From contig NZ_BAABWK010000001.1 of the NCBI RefSeq assembly GCF_040362765.1, forward strand, positions 558,001 to 622,000: a stretch of 64,000 nt of DNA. Reading direction: 5' to 3'. Both the position numbers and the translations under genes were made by a program. This DNA comes from Pyruvatibacter sp. HU-CL02332 (GTDB lineage: Bacteria > Pseudomonadota > Alphaproteobacteria > CGMCC-115125). This document shows positions 1 to 7,933 of this stretch, piece by piece. How positions within the stretch are numbered: the first letter of the stretch is position 1; the number at the start of each line of letters is the position of its first letter. Under the pieces are notes generated by a model. The model did no database searches. It was not told where the DNA came from and saw nothing but the letters and a program-made list of their open reading frames with translations.

Positions 1-2
1 GG

Positions 3-263
3 ATTGTCGAGCATGTAGGTGTGGATGCCACAGGCCTGTGCATTTCGCAGGCCTATGACCCTGCCGATGCTGCACGAAATGCCGGCGACTATCGCGATGT
101 CGCCATGAACGGCAACACACGCATCACCCGCGGCACGTTTCACGGGATTGATCGCGAATTCCTGGAAATGGAAATCGTTCATGTGCCTATGATTGGCTCA
201 GACGGCACAACGCCATGGGTCCTTGGCGGGCTTTTTGTCCAGCCGGCACCCTGCTCCATCTGA
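3..263 (+). CDS. C-terminal fragment of a PAS-like protein (5' end outside window)
   Basis: The frame is open from the left window edge to a TGA at 261-263, so only the last 86 or so residues are visible. The visible part has a run H-G-x-D-R-E-F-x-E-M-E, then a strand-like segment and an L-G-G-L close to the end. That pattern resembles the end of alphaproteobacterial PAS_5-type domain proteins, in which an acidic strand is followed by a 'dG..p.iLG' strand. A GTG at 21 is in frame but is probably internal. The next gene on the minus strand ends 6 bases downstream (convergent). The family assignment is an inference from a fragment; it could be another small sensory or hypothetical protein. Confidence 0.45.
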   Translation: MVEHVGVDATGLCISQAYDPADAARNAGDYRDVAMNGNTRITRGTFHGIDREFLEMEIVHVPMIGSDGTTPWVLGGLFVQPAPCSI

Positions 264-269
264 CGTGTC

Positions 270-644
270 CTACTTGGATTCTCCAAGTTCAGGAATGTCC
301 CCGAAAAACCCATCGACCCGAACAACTTTGCCGTTGTCGTCAACTTCCGTGACATCCATCCCCGGCATCAGCGGCGTGTCGCCTGACGAGACAAGCCAGT
401 TGTAGCGATACCGATTGTTGTGAACATTGAAGCCGCTTGTGCGCTCCGCCTTCGGGCTCTCAATATCCGCTCTGAATTTGTGCACCATCGCTTCAAACGC
501 ATCGATGCCGACCACGTAATTGTCCGGGTCCGCAAACACCACATCTGGAGATAGCGCGGCATCAAGGTGGCCTCGGATACGCGAAGGATCACTTTCATTC
601 CAGGCAGCCAGCATACTGTCGAGGCTGAGGGGCAATTTAGACAT
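270..644 (-). CDS. SnoaL-like / NTF2-fold protein
   Basis: This 124-residue protein has the size and layout of the SnoaL-like polyketide-cyclase/NTF2 superfamily. An N-terminal helix (L-x-x-M-L-A-A-W-N) is followed by 'h.dla.sPDVVFADPDN.v.G.dAfeamV..FRad' at about residues 30-60, and then alternating strands that end in V-D-G-F-F-G-D. The family forms an alpha+beta barrel with a hydrophobic pocket; members are cyclases, isomerases or simple binders, so the substrate cannot be named. It is divergently arranged with the TetR regulator at 744, with a palindrome in the 99-base gap, so it is a likely target of that regulator. No signal peptide is visible; it should be cytoplasmic. Confidence 0.7.
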   Translation of the reverse strand: MSKLPLSLDSMLAAWNESDPSRIRGHLDAALSPDVVFADPDNYVVGIDAFEAMVHKFRADIESPKAERTSGFNVHNNRYRYNWLVSSGDTPLMPGMDVTEVDDNGKVVRVDGFFGDIPELGESK

Positions 645-662
645 GACATTTCTCCATAAATA

Positions 663-679
663 AAACCGACCAGCGGTTT
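663..679. promoter_or_regulatory. Candidate TetR operator (AAACCG-N5-CGGTTT)
   Basis: A perfect 6-bp inverted repeat with a 5-bp centre lies in the divergent gap between the SnoaL-like gene and the TetR gene. A TTGACA -35-like hexamer (684-689) pointing at the TetR gene starts 5 bp after it, and a further CCGGTTTT half-site occurs at about 721. The position suits repression of both genes by the adjacent regulator. This is inferred from position and symmetry only. Confidence 0.45.
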
Positions 680-743
680 GTATTTGACAAATTGCTGCCT
701 GTAAAGACTTTTGATGACAGCCGGTTTTGCGTAAAAGACCTCC

Positions 744-1328
744 ATGGCCCTACAGACCGAACGCCGCGAAAAGACCCGCACCGCTTTGCTCAAGCACGCA
801 AAGCGCCTGATGCTGCGCCATGGCTATGAAGCCACCACGACGCAGATGATCCTCGAGGCAACTGGCCTCAGCAAAGGCGCCCTATATCACCACTTCACAA
901 GCAAGGCCGAGATCGCAGAAGCCATCTACGTCGAGACATCACGGCAGTCGATTGCTGCTGCGTCGCAAAGCGTCGGTGCCACCCGCTCGCATCTTGAAAC
1001 CCTGCGCAGAGCCTCCCTCGCCTGGCTCGATCAGATCAAGCAACCGGTCACAGCCCGCATTCTCTTTGAGCTTGGCCCCCAGGCCCTTGGCTGGCAGCAG
1101 GCGAAATCCATTGAGGAGGAATACAGCCTGGCTGCCATGATGATATCTCTTGAAGCTGCGCAAAAGACCGGGGAAATTGCCCTGAACAATCCATTGGTCA
1201 CCGCGCGCATGTTAAATGCTCTTATGGCGGAAGCTGCGTTCCTGCATCTTGAGTTTGGTGACAGCACCCGCAAGGAAGTAGAGCGCACACTCACTTCCTT
1301 CCTCGATGCATTGCCGCGCCCCAAATGA
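744..1328 (+). CDS. TetR/AcrR-family transcriptional regulator
   Basis: 194 residues, normal for the family. The N-terminal helix-turn-helix is clear: 'R..lL..A..L...hGYEATTTQMIL.ATGLSKGALYHHF.SKAEIAEAIY' at about residues 10-58, where G-x-L-Y-H-H-F is the TetR recognition-helix signature. The remaining two thirds is a helical ligand and dimer domain whose ligand cannot be read from sequence. The ATG at 744 is used; the stop overlaps the start of the downstream pseudouridine synthase by 4 bases (ATGA), so the two are probably co-translated. The divergent SnoaL-like gene and the palindrome at 663-679 suggest local autoregulation and control of that gene. Confidence 0.9.
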   Translation: MALQTERREKTRTALLKHAKRLMLRHGYEATTTQMILEATGLSKGALYHHFTSKAEIAEAIYVETSRQSIAAASQSVGATRSHLETLRRASLAWLDQIKQPVTARILFELGPQALGWQQAKSIEEEYSLAAMMISLEAAQKTGEIALNNPLVTARMLNALMAEAAFLHLEFGDSTRKEVERTLTSFLDALPRPK

Positions 1329-2014
1329 ACCCATCACGCATCGACTCCAAAGCGCCCCTCCGCCCCTTCGACTATGCGCCTCCCATGGAGCCCTATCTGG
1401 ATGTGCTGCATGTGGACGACGATCTCCTGATCCTCAACAAGCAGGCCGGTATTCTCAGCGTGGCCGGTAACCGGCCCGGCCTTGAGGATTGCCTCGTGGC
1501 CCGCGCGGAAGACCAATATCCCGGCATCAAGCTCATTCACAGGCTGGACAAAGATACGTCCGGCGTTTTCATTATGGGCCGCCACCACCGCGCCCAGCGC
1601 CATCTAAGCCGCCAGTTTGAAAGCCGTCGCACCACAAAACACTACGTCGCCCGCGTTGACGGATGCGTGGACGGCGACAGCGGCACGATAGATTTGCCGC
1701 TTGGCACCGACCCGGACCAGCGCCCCAAACAAAAGGTCGACCACAAAGAGGGCCGCCCCGCCATCACACACTGGCAGGTCATGGACCGCGAAGCAGATGT
1801 CACCCGCTTGCTGCTACGCCCCGAGACCGGGCGCTCACACCAGCTGCGTGTCCATATGTGCGAATTGGGGCATCCCATCCTGGGCGATAACTTCTATGCA
1901 GATGATCGCGTGCTGGCGAAAGCCGACCGCCTGCAGTTGCACGCCCTGGGTCTCACCTTCCGCCACCCGGACGGCGGCACCCCCATGACCTATTTCGCCC
2001 GCACGCCGTTCTAA
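1325..2014 (+). CDS. RluA-family RNA pseudouridine synthase
   Basis: 229 residues, close to E. coli RluA (219), and lacking an S4 domain. The catalytic signature H-R-L-D-K-D-T-S-G is at about residues 73-81, with the nucleophilic Asp in R-L-D. Downstream is the conserved 'L.PeTGRsHQLRVHm..lGhPIlGD.fY' block at about 160-195, which helps bind RNA. The enzyme isomerises specific uridines in rRNA or tRNA. RluA acts on 23S U746 and tRNA U32, but the exact site here is an inference. It overlaps the TetR gene by 4 bases and converges with the amidotransferase gene, also overlapping by 4 bases. A second RluA-family gene (RluD-like, with S4) begins at 63663. Confidence 0.88.
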   Translation: MNPSRIDSKAPLRPFDYAPPMEPYLDVLHVDDDLLILNKQAGILSVAGNRPGLEDCLVARAEDQYPGIKLIHRLDKDTSGVFIMGRHHRAQRHLSRQFESRRTTKHYVARVDGCVDGDSGTIDLPLGTDPDQRPKQKVDHKEGRPAITHWQVMDREADVTRLLLRPETGRSHQLRVHMCELGHPILGDNFYADDRVLAKADRLQLHALGLTFRHPDGGTPMTYFARTPF

Positions 2015-2718
2015 CGCGCGGCAAACAGGCCCGTCTTGAAGAACGCCGCCATGCGATCAGCCACGGTGTCATTGGAGAGCGGCAAAGTCAGTGACGCTTT
2101 AGCAGCCTCGACGGCCTCTTCGGGAAGACCATTACTGTAAGCATCAATCAGGTCGGCCTCATACCGCGCATCAAACTCTGGATGGGGCTGCAGGCTCATG
2201 GCCCACGGGCGGCCTTTGTCATCGTCATGGGCCAGACCGGCAATCCTGCAGAAGGAGCTGGACGCAATGACCCGCGCACCGTCTGGCACCGTCATCACCT
2301 GATCTCCGTGAAACGCCAGAAGCGTCAGCGTCTCACCGGTGTCCGGAAGGTCATACTCAACGGCCCCCATGGAGCGCCCGCCGGAAAATTTTTCAACCCG
2401 CGCGCCCATGGACTGGGCCAGCACCTGATGTCCAAAACAGATACCAATCGTCCGAACGCTCTGCGCCCGCGCGCCGCGAATGAAATCCTCCAGAGGCGGT
2501 ATCCACCCGTGATCTTCATACGCCCCGCACGCAGACCCGGTAATCAGCCATCCGTCAGCAGCCGTCACCGCGCCGGGAAACACGCCCTTCTCAACATCAT
2601 AGACGTCAAAGTCGAGCCCGCGGCCCGCAAGCAGGTCCATAAACATGACGTCATAATCGGGATGACGGTCAGCCAGCCTGCGAGGAATATGCCCTGTCTT
2701 GAGAATGCCGATTTTCAT
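2011..2718 (-). CDS. Class I glutamine amidotransferase-like protein
   Basis: 235 residues forming a stand-alone class I GATase domain. The nucleophile elbow G-I-C-F-G-H-Q places the catalytic Cys at 94, and the His-Glu pair sits in P-H-P-E-F at about 178-182. Such stand-alone domains resemble the glutaminase part of GMP synthase and hydrolyse glutamine, or gamma-glutamyl compounds such as gamma-glutamyl-putrescine. The amide acceptor is unknown because no synthetase partner lies next to it. The ATG at 2718 is used. It is followed upstream, on the same strand, by a sterol-desaturase-family gene after a 27-base gap, so the two may share a transcript. Confidence 0.85.
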   Translation of the reverse strand: MKIGILKTGHIPRRLADRHPDYDVMFMDLLAGRGLDFDVYDVEKGVFPGAVTAADGWLITGSACGAYEDHGWIPPLEDFIRGARAQSVRTIGICFGHQVLAQSMGARVEKFSGGRSMGAVEYDLPDTGETLTLLAFHGDQVMTVPDGARVIASSSFCRIAGLAHDDDKGRPWAMSLQPHPEFDARYEADLIDAYSNGLPEEAVEAAKASLTLPLSNDTVADRMAAFFKTGLFAAR

Positions 2719-2745
2719 GGCACCTCAATACCACGGACCACATTG

Positions 2746-3651
2746 TTAGATCAGCCCGTCCGCACGTGCTTTTGCCTGAACCGCCCGCGTGGTTTCCCCA
2801 TTTCCATCGGGAGACCAGCCAGGAGGCTGGAACAGATATCCAAAGGCCGCCCGAAGCGACGGTGCCGTGCGCATGTCGTTCCAGATCGCGACCCATTCAT
2901 GGAATGTCACTTTGATAGGGTTGCGGGTTTCAAGCTGGTGGCGAATGCCAAACACGCAAGGCTCGTCATCGCGTTCCGCTTCAAACGTACCGAACAGCCT
3001 GTCCCACACAATGAACGTGCCGGCATAGTTCTTGTCGCAGTAGCGAATGTTGGAGGCATGGTGCACCCGATGATGCGACGGCGTGTTCATGATCCACTCC
3101 ATCGGGCCCAGCTTTCCGATAATCCGCGTGTGCAGCCAGTATTGATAGAGATGGTTGAGCGAGATCAACGCCACGACCATGAGCGGGTCCATGCCCAGCA
3201 ACACGGCTGGGATGAGAAAAATCGGCTCGAACCACGCTTCCACAAAAGACGAGCGCAGCGCCGTGCCGGCATTCATGAACTGGCTTGAGTGGTGGTTCAC
3301 ATGCGCCGCCCAGCCAAGCCGCACTTCATGGATCGCCCGGTGGTACCAGTAGAATAGAAAGTCGACGATCACATAGGCGCCAAGGATCGCAACCACGCTG
3401 CCGGTCCAGTCAATGTCGGTGACCGCAAACTGATGGACCCAGTAATAGACCGCCAGCACGGTGCCCGCCGCCAGCGCAATGCTCAGCGCATAGGCAAGAC
3501 CCAAAGTGACGGAGCACAGCGTGTCCGTTGCCTCGTAGTACTTCTTGCGCAACAGCCAGACGAGGCCGATTTCAATGCCGATAAAGCCGATCAGCAGCCA
3601 GATCTGGTCCACATCGCGGATCGCCAGCAGCCCATTGAGAAAGTCCAGCAT
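2746..3651 (-). CDS. Sterol desaturase / fatty acid hydroxylase family membrane protein
   Basis: Integral membrane di-iron oxygenase. The eight-histidine set is present: H-R-A-I-H (104-108), H-V-N-H-H (117-121) and H-H-R-V-H-H (193-198), framed by hydrophobic segments at about 17-34, 50-72 and 85-103. Family members hydroxylate or desaturate sterols, fatty acids or carotenoids; the substrate here is unknown. I chose the ATG at 3651 (301 residues) rather than an upstream one at 3690 because a GGAGGG ribosome site sits six bases before it. The promoter region carries the palindrome at 3708-3729 plus a half-site at 3680, shared with the divergent TetR gene, so TetR control is likely. Confidence 0.87.
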   Translation of the reverse strand: MLDFLNGLLAIRDVDQIWLLIGFIGIEIGLVWLLRKKYYEATDTLCSVTLGLAYALSIALAAGTVLAVYYWVHQFAVTDIDWTGSVVAILGAYVIVDFLFYWYHRAIHEVRLGWAAHVNHHSSQFMNAGTALRSSFVEAWFEPIFLIPAVLLGMDPLMVVALISLNHLYQYWLHTRIIGKLGPMEWIMNTPSHHRVHHASNIRYCDKNYAGTFIVWDRLFGTFEAERDDEPCVFGIRHQLETRNPIKVTFHEWVAIWNDMRTAPSLRAAFGYLFQPPGWSPDGNGETTRAVQAKARADGLI

Positions 3652-3679
3652 GTCGCCCTCCTGATAGTCTTGCAGTCTT

Positions 3680-3729
3680 TTACAAAACATACGTTACGCA
3701 ATAATTATTACAAAACAAGTGTTTTGTAA
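3680..3729. promoter_or_regulatory. Candidate operator of the 3757 TetR regulator (TTACAAAAC palindrome plus half-site)
   Basis: A 22-bp palindrome TTACAAAAC-AAGT-GTTTTGTAA occupies 3708-3729, and a third copy of the half-site TTACAAAAC lies at 3680-3688, 29 bases upstream of the desaturase start. Arms of nine perfectly paired bases in an otherwise AT-rich divergent promoter are typical of TetR operators. The two copies could allow separate control of each direction. Inferred from sequence symmetry and position. Confidence 0.6.
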
Positions 3730-3756
3730 AGACCTGATGTGAGCTACACTCCCCCC

Positions 3757-4341
3757 ATGCCGAAAATCGTTGATCATGACACCCGACGCGCCGAACTGGT
3801 GGAAGCAAGCTGGCAGGTCATCGCCGCAGAAGGCCTGGAAGGTCTGACCATGCGCAAGGTGGCGGAGGCCGCCCACTGCACCACCGGCCGCATCACCCAT
3901 TACTTTGCGGATCGCGAGGCGCTCGTGCTCGCAGCCCTGCGCGCCGTCAACGGAGCCGCAGGCGACCGGACCGACGCCCTGCTCACCCGTGACCTTCCGG
4001 CACACGACAAACTCATCCTGTGTCTTGAGGAAGGACTGCCCCTCGACACAACCCGTCAGCTGGAATGGAAAGTGTGGATTGCCTTTTGGGCAGCCGCGGC
4101 ATCCAACCCGGTTCTGGCCAAGGAAAACGACGCCAGGCACACAGGCTGGATCAGGGCACTGGCCCCCCTCATCAAGGCTGTTGCCCCCAAAGCCGATGCC
4201 GAGCACGAAGCCCGCATTCTCATGGGCGTGCTGGATGGCTTGGGCCTCATCGCCGCCATCAACCCGACAGCCCGCAACAAGACCAACGCCAAGCAGGCCG
4301 TCCACACCCATGTGGCCAACCTCTTAAAGTCAAACAGCTAA
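3757..4341 (+). CDS. TetR-family regulator, BetI-like
   Basis: From the ATG at 3757 the protein is 194 residues. The N-terminus 'MPKIVDHDtRRAELVEASWQVIAAEGLEGLTMRKVAEAAHCTTGRITHYF.dREALVLAAL' follows the BetI subgroup closely, including the 'rr.eL..A....i...G.egltmr.vA..aG...G.i.hYF.dKe.ll' pattern. A GTG at 3739 would add six residues but has no ribosome site. The C-terminal ligand domain is diverged. It is not next to choline or betaine genes; instead it lies between two sterol-desaturase-family genes, so these are its probable targets, through the palindrome at 3708-3729. Confidence 0.88.
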   Translation: MPKIVDHDTRRAELVEASWQVIAAEGLEGLTMRKVAEAAHCTTGRITHYFADREALVLAALRAVNGAAGDRTDALLTRDLPAHDKLILCLEEGLPLDTTRQLEWKVWIAFWAAAASNPVLAKENDARHTGWIRALAPLIKAVAPKADAEHEARILMGVLDGLGLIAAINPTARNKTNAKQAVHTHVANLLKSNS

Positions 4342-4346
4342 GAGCG

Positions 4347-5318
4347 TTATTCGCCGGGAAGGACCGCAGCAGCACGCGCCTTGCGCATCGTGCGCAGCGT
4401 GCGGAACGGGTAGGCAAGCTGCGCGCCAAAACCCGCGGGCATCTCCTCGCGAATACCGATATCCGCAGGGGGCCGCCGGTTCGGCAACAACCATGTGCCA
4501 AAAAGCAGATCATAGGCCATCAGCACTTCGCCATAATTGGAGTTGCCCTCAGCCACCACTTTCGAGTGGTGCCAGCGATGCAGCTGCGGCGTATTGAAGA
4601 TGTAGTTCAGCCACCCGGTCTTGAGGTCCGCATTGGTATGGGTCAACAACCCGCTGAACGCGGTAATGCCGCCCACCCACATGAACACCTCAACCGGCGC
4701 GCCTGCGAGATAAAGCAGCGGCTGGCTGAGCGCCACACTCAACGCGGTATCCACAAAGTGGAACCGCCCGGTGTTGATGACCCATAGCCGTGTCACGGAA
4801 TGATGCACCGCATGGAACGGCCACAGCCACGACACTTCATGGCCCAGCCGGTGTGCCCAGTAAAAACCAAACTCCGCAATGAACAGCCCCAGAATGATCT
4901 GCGCCCACTGCGGCCATTCCGTCGGCCACAACATGCCCGGCTGCGGATCAACCGCTTCCACAACGACAATAAGCGTCGTCACGGCAGCCGCGGCCTGCAC
5001 CATGCCTTTGTTCAAAAGCGTGTGCGCGATATTGACGAAGGTCTGTCCATCGCTCGCCAGCCATGTGCGCTCATGGGTCATCCACCGTTCAAGCAAAAGC
5101 AGCGTGATGCCCAGCAGCACATAGGCACCATTGAACCCCAGAATGGGCTGGTCATAGGCCATGCCAAGCGCTGTCAGTGACACGCACGCAATCATCAGCC
5201 CCGGCCATGCGGTGTAGCTGACGAGCGCCTGCAGCCCCGCAAGAGGCGCAGCATCCGCAGTCGTCTGAGGCTGATCACTGGGTGTCATGGCTGGTTTGTC
5301 CCGGGCGGCTGCCGTCAT
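4347..5318 (-). CDS. Sterol desaturase / fatty acid hydroxylase family membrane protein (second)
   Basis: About 323 residues from the ATG at 5318; alternatives at 5333 and 5288 are in frame and none has a convincing ribosome site. Histidine clusters H-R-L-G-H, H-A-V-H-H and H-R-W-H-H mark the di-iron site, and there are at least four hydrophobic segments in the N-terminal half. It is only distantly similar to the 2746-3651 protein, so this is not a recent duplication. Its C-terminus converges on the TetR gene with a 5-base gap. The likely role is membrane-bound hydroxylation or desaturation of a lipid; the substrate is not identifiable. Confidence 0.85.
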   Translation of the reverse strand: MTAAARDKPAMTPSDQPQTTADAAPLAGLQALVSYTAWPGLMIACVSLTALGMAYDQPILGFNGAYVLLGITLLLLERWMTHERTWLASDGQTFVNIAHTLLNKGMVQAAAAVTTLIVVVEAVDPQPGMLWPTEWPQWAQIILGLFIAEFGFYWAHRLGHEVSWLWPFHAVHHSVTRLWVINTGRFHFVDTALSVALSQPLLYLAGAPVEVFMWVGGITAFSGLLTHTNADLKTGWLNYIFNTPQLHRWHHSKVVAEGNSNYGEVLMAYDLLFGTWLLPNRRPPADIGIREEMPAGFGAQLAYPFRTLRTMRKARAAAVLPGE

Positions 5319-5627
5319 GGCGCGCCAAATCACTTTGCGCAGACCTTATCACACACGAAGGCGTTCCCGGCCCGCAAGCAGGCACGAGGAAACTATGTCG
5401 CAACCGATGCAACAAGGCGACACTCGCCTCAATCACAGATGGACATGAGAGGGGCCTAGGGAGAGAAAAAGCCTGGAAACCAGCCGCATTTTGTCAGCTT
5501 CAGGCATTGGTCTTGTGGCAATAAGCAACCCAGACAGGTTAGCAACCACACCAGATGCCGGGTTACACTCCAAACAAAACGGGCACCTCACACAATGGTG
5601 CTGCCGCAATACGAAGGGGATAAACAC
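5319..5627. other. Intergenic region without a recognised gene
   Basis: About 310 bases between the divergent desaturase gene and the small leader cistron at 5628. It should hold both promoters, but I could not single out a convincing -35/-10 pair or palindrome. No terminator-like hairpin is evident. Confidence 0.5.
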
Positions 5628-5669
5628 ATGACATCACCCAGGCACATATCGGCAGATACAACCCAATGA
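5628..5669 (+). CDS. Possible 13-codon leader cistron upstream of the LOG-family gene
   Basis: ATG at 5628 is followed by 12 further sense codons and a TGA at 5667-5669 that overlaps the next gene's ATG (ATGA). A strong ribosome site (GAAGGGGA) lies seven bases before this ATG, whereas the LOG gene's own ATG has none. The arrangement suggests ribosomes load at the leader and re-initiate at the LOG start. The peptide (M-T-S-P-R-H-I-S-A-D-T-T-Q) has no run of a single amino acid, so classical attenuation is not indicated. Confidence 0.35.
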   Translation: MTSPRHISADTTQ

Positions 5670-6505
5670 CATCAAAACGGGACGACGAAACGGCTAGCAG
5701 CCCACACGACAGTGAAGCCTACCGGCTTGCCTCGCGCGATATTGATTTTCTGGCCACAGATGATTTGCGCCCGATACGCCTCCAGCTCGAACTTCTGAAG
5801 CCCGAGCTGTATCTGCGCCAGGAAGACATCCGCTCAACCATTCCCGTGTTCGGAAGTGCCCGCATCCTGCCCCCTGACGCGGCAGCCGCACACCTTGATG
5901 CTCTCGAGCACGGAACAGACAGCAGCACCGCCTCCCCGTCCAAACTCGCCCGTGCCCGCAAGCAGGTGGAATACGCGAAGTACTACGCTGAGGCCCAGGC
6001 CTTTTCCGGCCTCGTCTCCCAGCGCTTGCAGAACGGTGACGGCCAGAACTATGTCATCGTCACCGGTGGGGGGCCAGGCATCATGGAAGCCGCCAACCGC
6101 GGCGCCCACGAGGCGGGTAGCCGGTCAATCGGCCTCAACATTACCCTGCCGTCAGAACAAACCCCCAACCCCTACACAAGCCCCGAACTGTGTTTTCAGT
6201 TCCGCTACTTCGCCATCCGCAAAATGCACTTTTTGTTGCGCGCGAAGGCGCTGGTCGCCTTTCCCGGCGGATACGGCACAATGGATGAATTGTTTGAGGT
6301 CCTGACATTAATCCAGACACGGAAGATTTTGCAGATTCCGGTCGTCCTCATCGGCAAGGCCTTCTGGCAGCGCGCTATCGATTTCAGTTTTCTGGTTGAG
6401 GAAGGCATGCTGAACGCCGACCACATCACCCTGTTTGAGATAGTCGAAACCGCAAACGAGGCTGTGAACATTATCGACAGCTTCTATCAGGAGCAGTCTG
6501 CGTGA
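5666..6505 (+). CDS. TIGR00730/LOG-family Rossmann-fold protein
   Basis: 279 residues. It carries the two LOG-family signatures: G-G-G-P-G-I-M-E-A at about 134-142 (phosphate binding) and P-G-G-Y-G-T-M-D-E at about 200-208 (the PGGxGTxxE catalytic motif). Family members hydrolyse nucleoside 5'-monophosphates to ribose 5-phosphate and free base. Plant LOG enzymes activate cytokinins this way, and many bacterial ones act as AMP or nucleotide nucleosidases. The roughly 90-residue N-terminal extension ('d..piRlqlELlKPElyL....i.sTI.VFGSARi') is typical of the longer bacterial subgroup. It overlaps the downstream nuclease gene by 4 bases, and its start is coupled to a 13-codon leader. Confidence 0.85.
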   Translation: MTSKRDDETASSPHDSEAYRLASRDIDFLATDDLRPIRLQLELLKPELYLRQEDIRSTIPVFGSARILPPDAAAAHLDALEHGTDSSTASPSKLARARKQVEYAKYYAEAQAFSGLVSQRLQNGDGQNYVIVTGGGPGIMEAANRGAHEAGSRSIGLNITLPSEQTPNPYTSPELCFQFRYFAIRKMHFLLRAKALVAFPGGYGTMDELFEVLTLIQTRKILQIPVVLIGKAFWQRAIDFSFLVEEGMLNADHITLFEIVETANEAVNIIDSFYQEQSA

Positions 6506-7923
6506 AAGTGACATTCAACGGTGCCGCTCAGGAGGTGACCGGTTCGTGCACCCTGATTGAAACCGGCAGCGTCCGATTTCTGGTGGATTGCGGCATGTTT
6601 CAGGGTGGGCGCGATGCGGACAGCAAGAACCGCGCACCGTTTTCTTTTGATCCTGCCACGATTGATTTCGTTCTGCTGACCCATGCCCATATCGACCACA
6701 GCGGCCTCCTGCCGAAACTCAGCCGCCATGGCTTCACAGGACCGGTCTACACATCCCACGCCACCGCTGACCTGCTTGATATCATGCTGCGCGACAGCGC
6801 CCACATCCAGCAGTCAGAAGCCGAGCGGGCAAAACGCAAACGCCAGAACAAAAAGAAAAACAAAGAGAGCAGCAGCCAGCCACACCAGGCCGCCTATTCC
6901 ATTGAGGATGTGGAAACCGTCCTCGAACAGGTGCGCGGTCTCAACTACGACGAGCAGACATCCGCCCACGAAGCGGTGCGGTTTCAACTACGCGACGCCG
7001 GGCACATTCTTGGGTCGGCCATCATCGAGATCTGGGTGCGTGAGCCCGATGGTGAACGCAAACTGGTGTTCTCCGGTGATCTGGGCCAACCGGACAGGCC
7101 CATCCTGTGTGACCCGACCTTGATTGAAGACGCAGACATCCTCTTCATTGAATCAACCTATGGCGACCGGCAGCACAAGAACCTTGATGACACAATTGAA
7201 GAGTTCGTCTCCGTGGTCACCCATACGCTCGATGATCTGGGCGGCAACATTATCGTGCCTGCCTTTGCCGTCGGACGGACCCAGGAAATTATCTACTACG
7301 TCAATCACCTGACTCGCACAGGACGCCTTCACAACATCAACCTGTTCGTCGACTCGCCCATGGCCACGGCTGTCACCCGCCTGACCATGCAACATCTTGA
7401 ACTGTTTGATGCCCAATCCAGGAACCTCGCCGAATGGCAGGCAAATGGCCATGGCGTCCCCACCATCACCTTTACCGGCAGCGTTGATGAATCGCGTGCC
7501 CTCAATACCATTCAAGGCGGCGCCATCATTGTGTCCGCCAGCGGCATGTGCACCGCAGGGCGGATCAAACATCATTTGCGCCACGGCCTGCCGCACCCAC
7601 AAAACGCCGTGTTGATCACCGGCTTCCAGGCGGAAGGTACTTTGGGCCGGCGCCTCGTAGATGGCGCCCGCCATGTCCGGATCTTTGGCGACGATGTACC
7701 GGTACAGGCCAGTGTTCACACCCTGGGCGGGTTCTCAGCCCATGCGGATCAGTCCGCTTTGTTGAACTGGCTCAGCGCCTTCAAACAGCCTCCCAAACAG
7801 ACCTTTGTCATGCATGGCGAACCTGGATCATCCTCCGCACTGGCGGATGAAATCAGTACGCGCCTTGGGTGGCAGACCCAGTTGCCCCATCACGGTGAGA
7901 CCTTCGTTCTGTTGCCCGTTTAG
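6502..7923 (+). CDS. MBL-fold beta-CASP ribonuclease (CPSF/YSH1-like)
   Basis: 473 residues starting at GTG 6502, overlapping the LOG gene by 4 bases. The metallo-beta-lactamase zinc motif T-H-A-H-I-D-H-S-G is at 60-68. A second histidine lies in 'DAGHILGSA' (~160) and an Asp in 'FSGDLG'. The beta-CASP region follows, with 'ESTYGDR', 'PAFAVGRTQEIIYY' and 'SASGMCTAGRIKHHL'. The C-terminal RMMBL part contains 'GFQAEGTLGRRL' and 'GGFSAHADQS'. These features place it with the single-domain RNA endonuclease/exonuclease family seen in many bacteria and archaea. A lysine-rich insert at about 112-125 could contact RNA. It likely acts in RNA processing or turnover. Confidence 0.87.
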   Translation: MKVTFNGAAQEVTGSCTLIETGSVRFLVDCGMFQGGRDADSKNRAPFSFDPATIDFVLLTHAHIDHSGLLPKLSRHGFTGPVYTSHATADLLDIMLRDSAHIQQSEAERAKRKRQNKKKNKESSSQPHQAAYSIEDVETVLEQVRGLNYDEQTSAHEAVRFQLRDAGHILGSAIIEIWVREPDGERKLVFSGDLGQPDRPILCDPTLIEDADILFIESTYGDRQHKNLDDTIEEFVSVVTHTLDDLGGNIIVPAFAVGRTQEIIYYVNHLTRTGRLHNINLFVDSPMATAVTRLTMQHLELFDAQSRNLAEWQANGHGVPTITFTGSVDESRALNTIQGGAIIVSASGMCTAGRIKHHLRHGLPHPQNAVLITGFQAEGTLGRRLVDGARHVRIFGDDVPVQASVHTLGGFSAHADQSALLNWLSAFKQPPKQTFVMHGEPGSSSALADEISTRLGWQTQLPHHGETFVLLPV

Positions 7924-7933
7924 GTGCCCCGCC

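Noticed and set aside
2182-3288. 368-codon open frame opposite the amidotransferase and desaturase genes
   Set aside because: It covers the ends of two real genes on the other strand and has an Arg/His-rich shadow composition.
3757-4341. Calling this gene betI
   Set aside because: The N-terminus is BetI-like, but there are no choline/betaine genes nearby and the flanking genes are membrane oxidases; only the family is supported.
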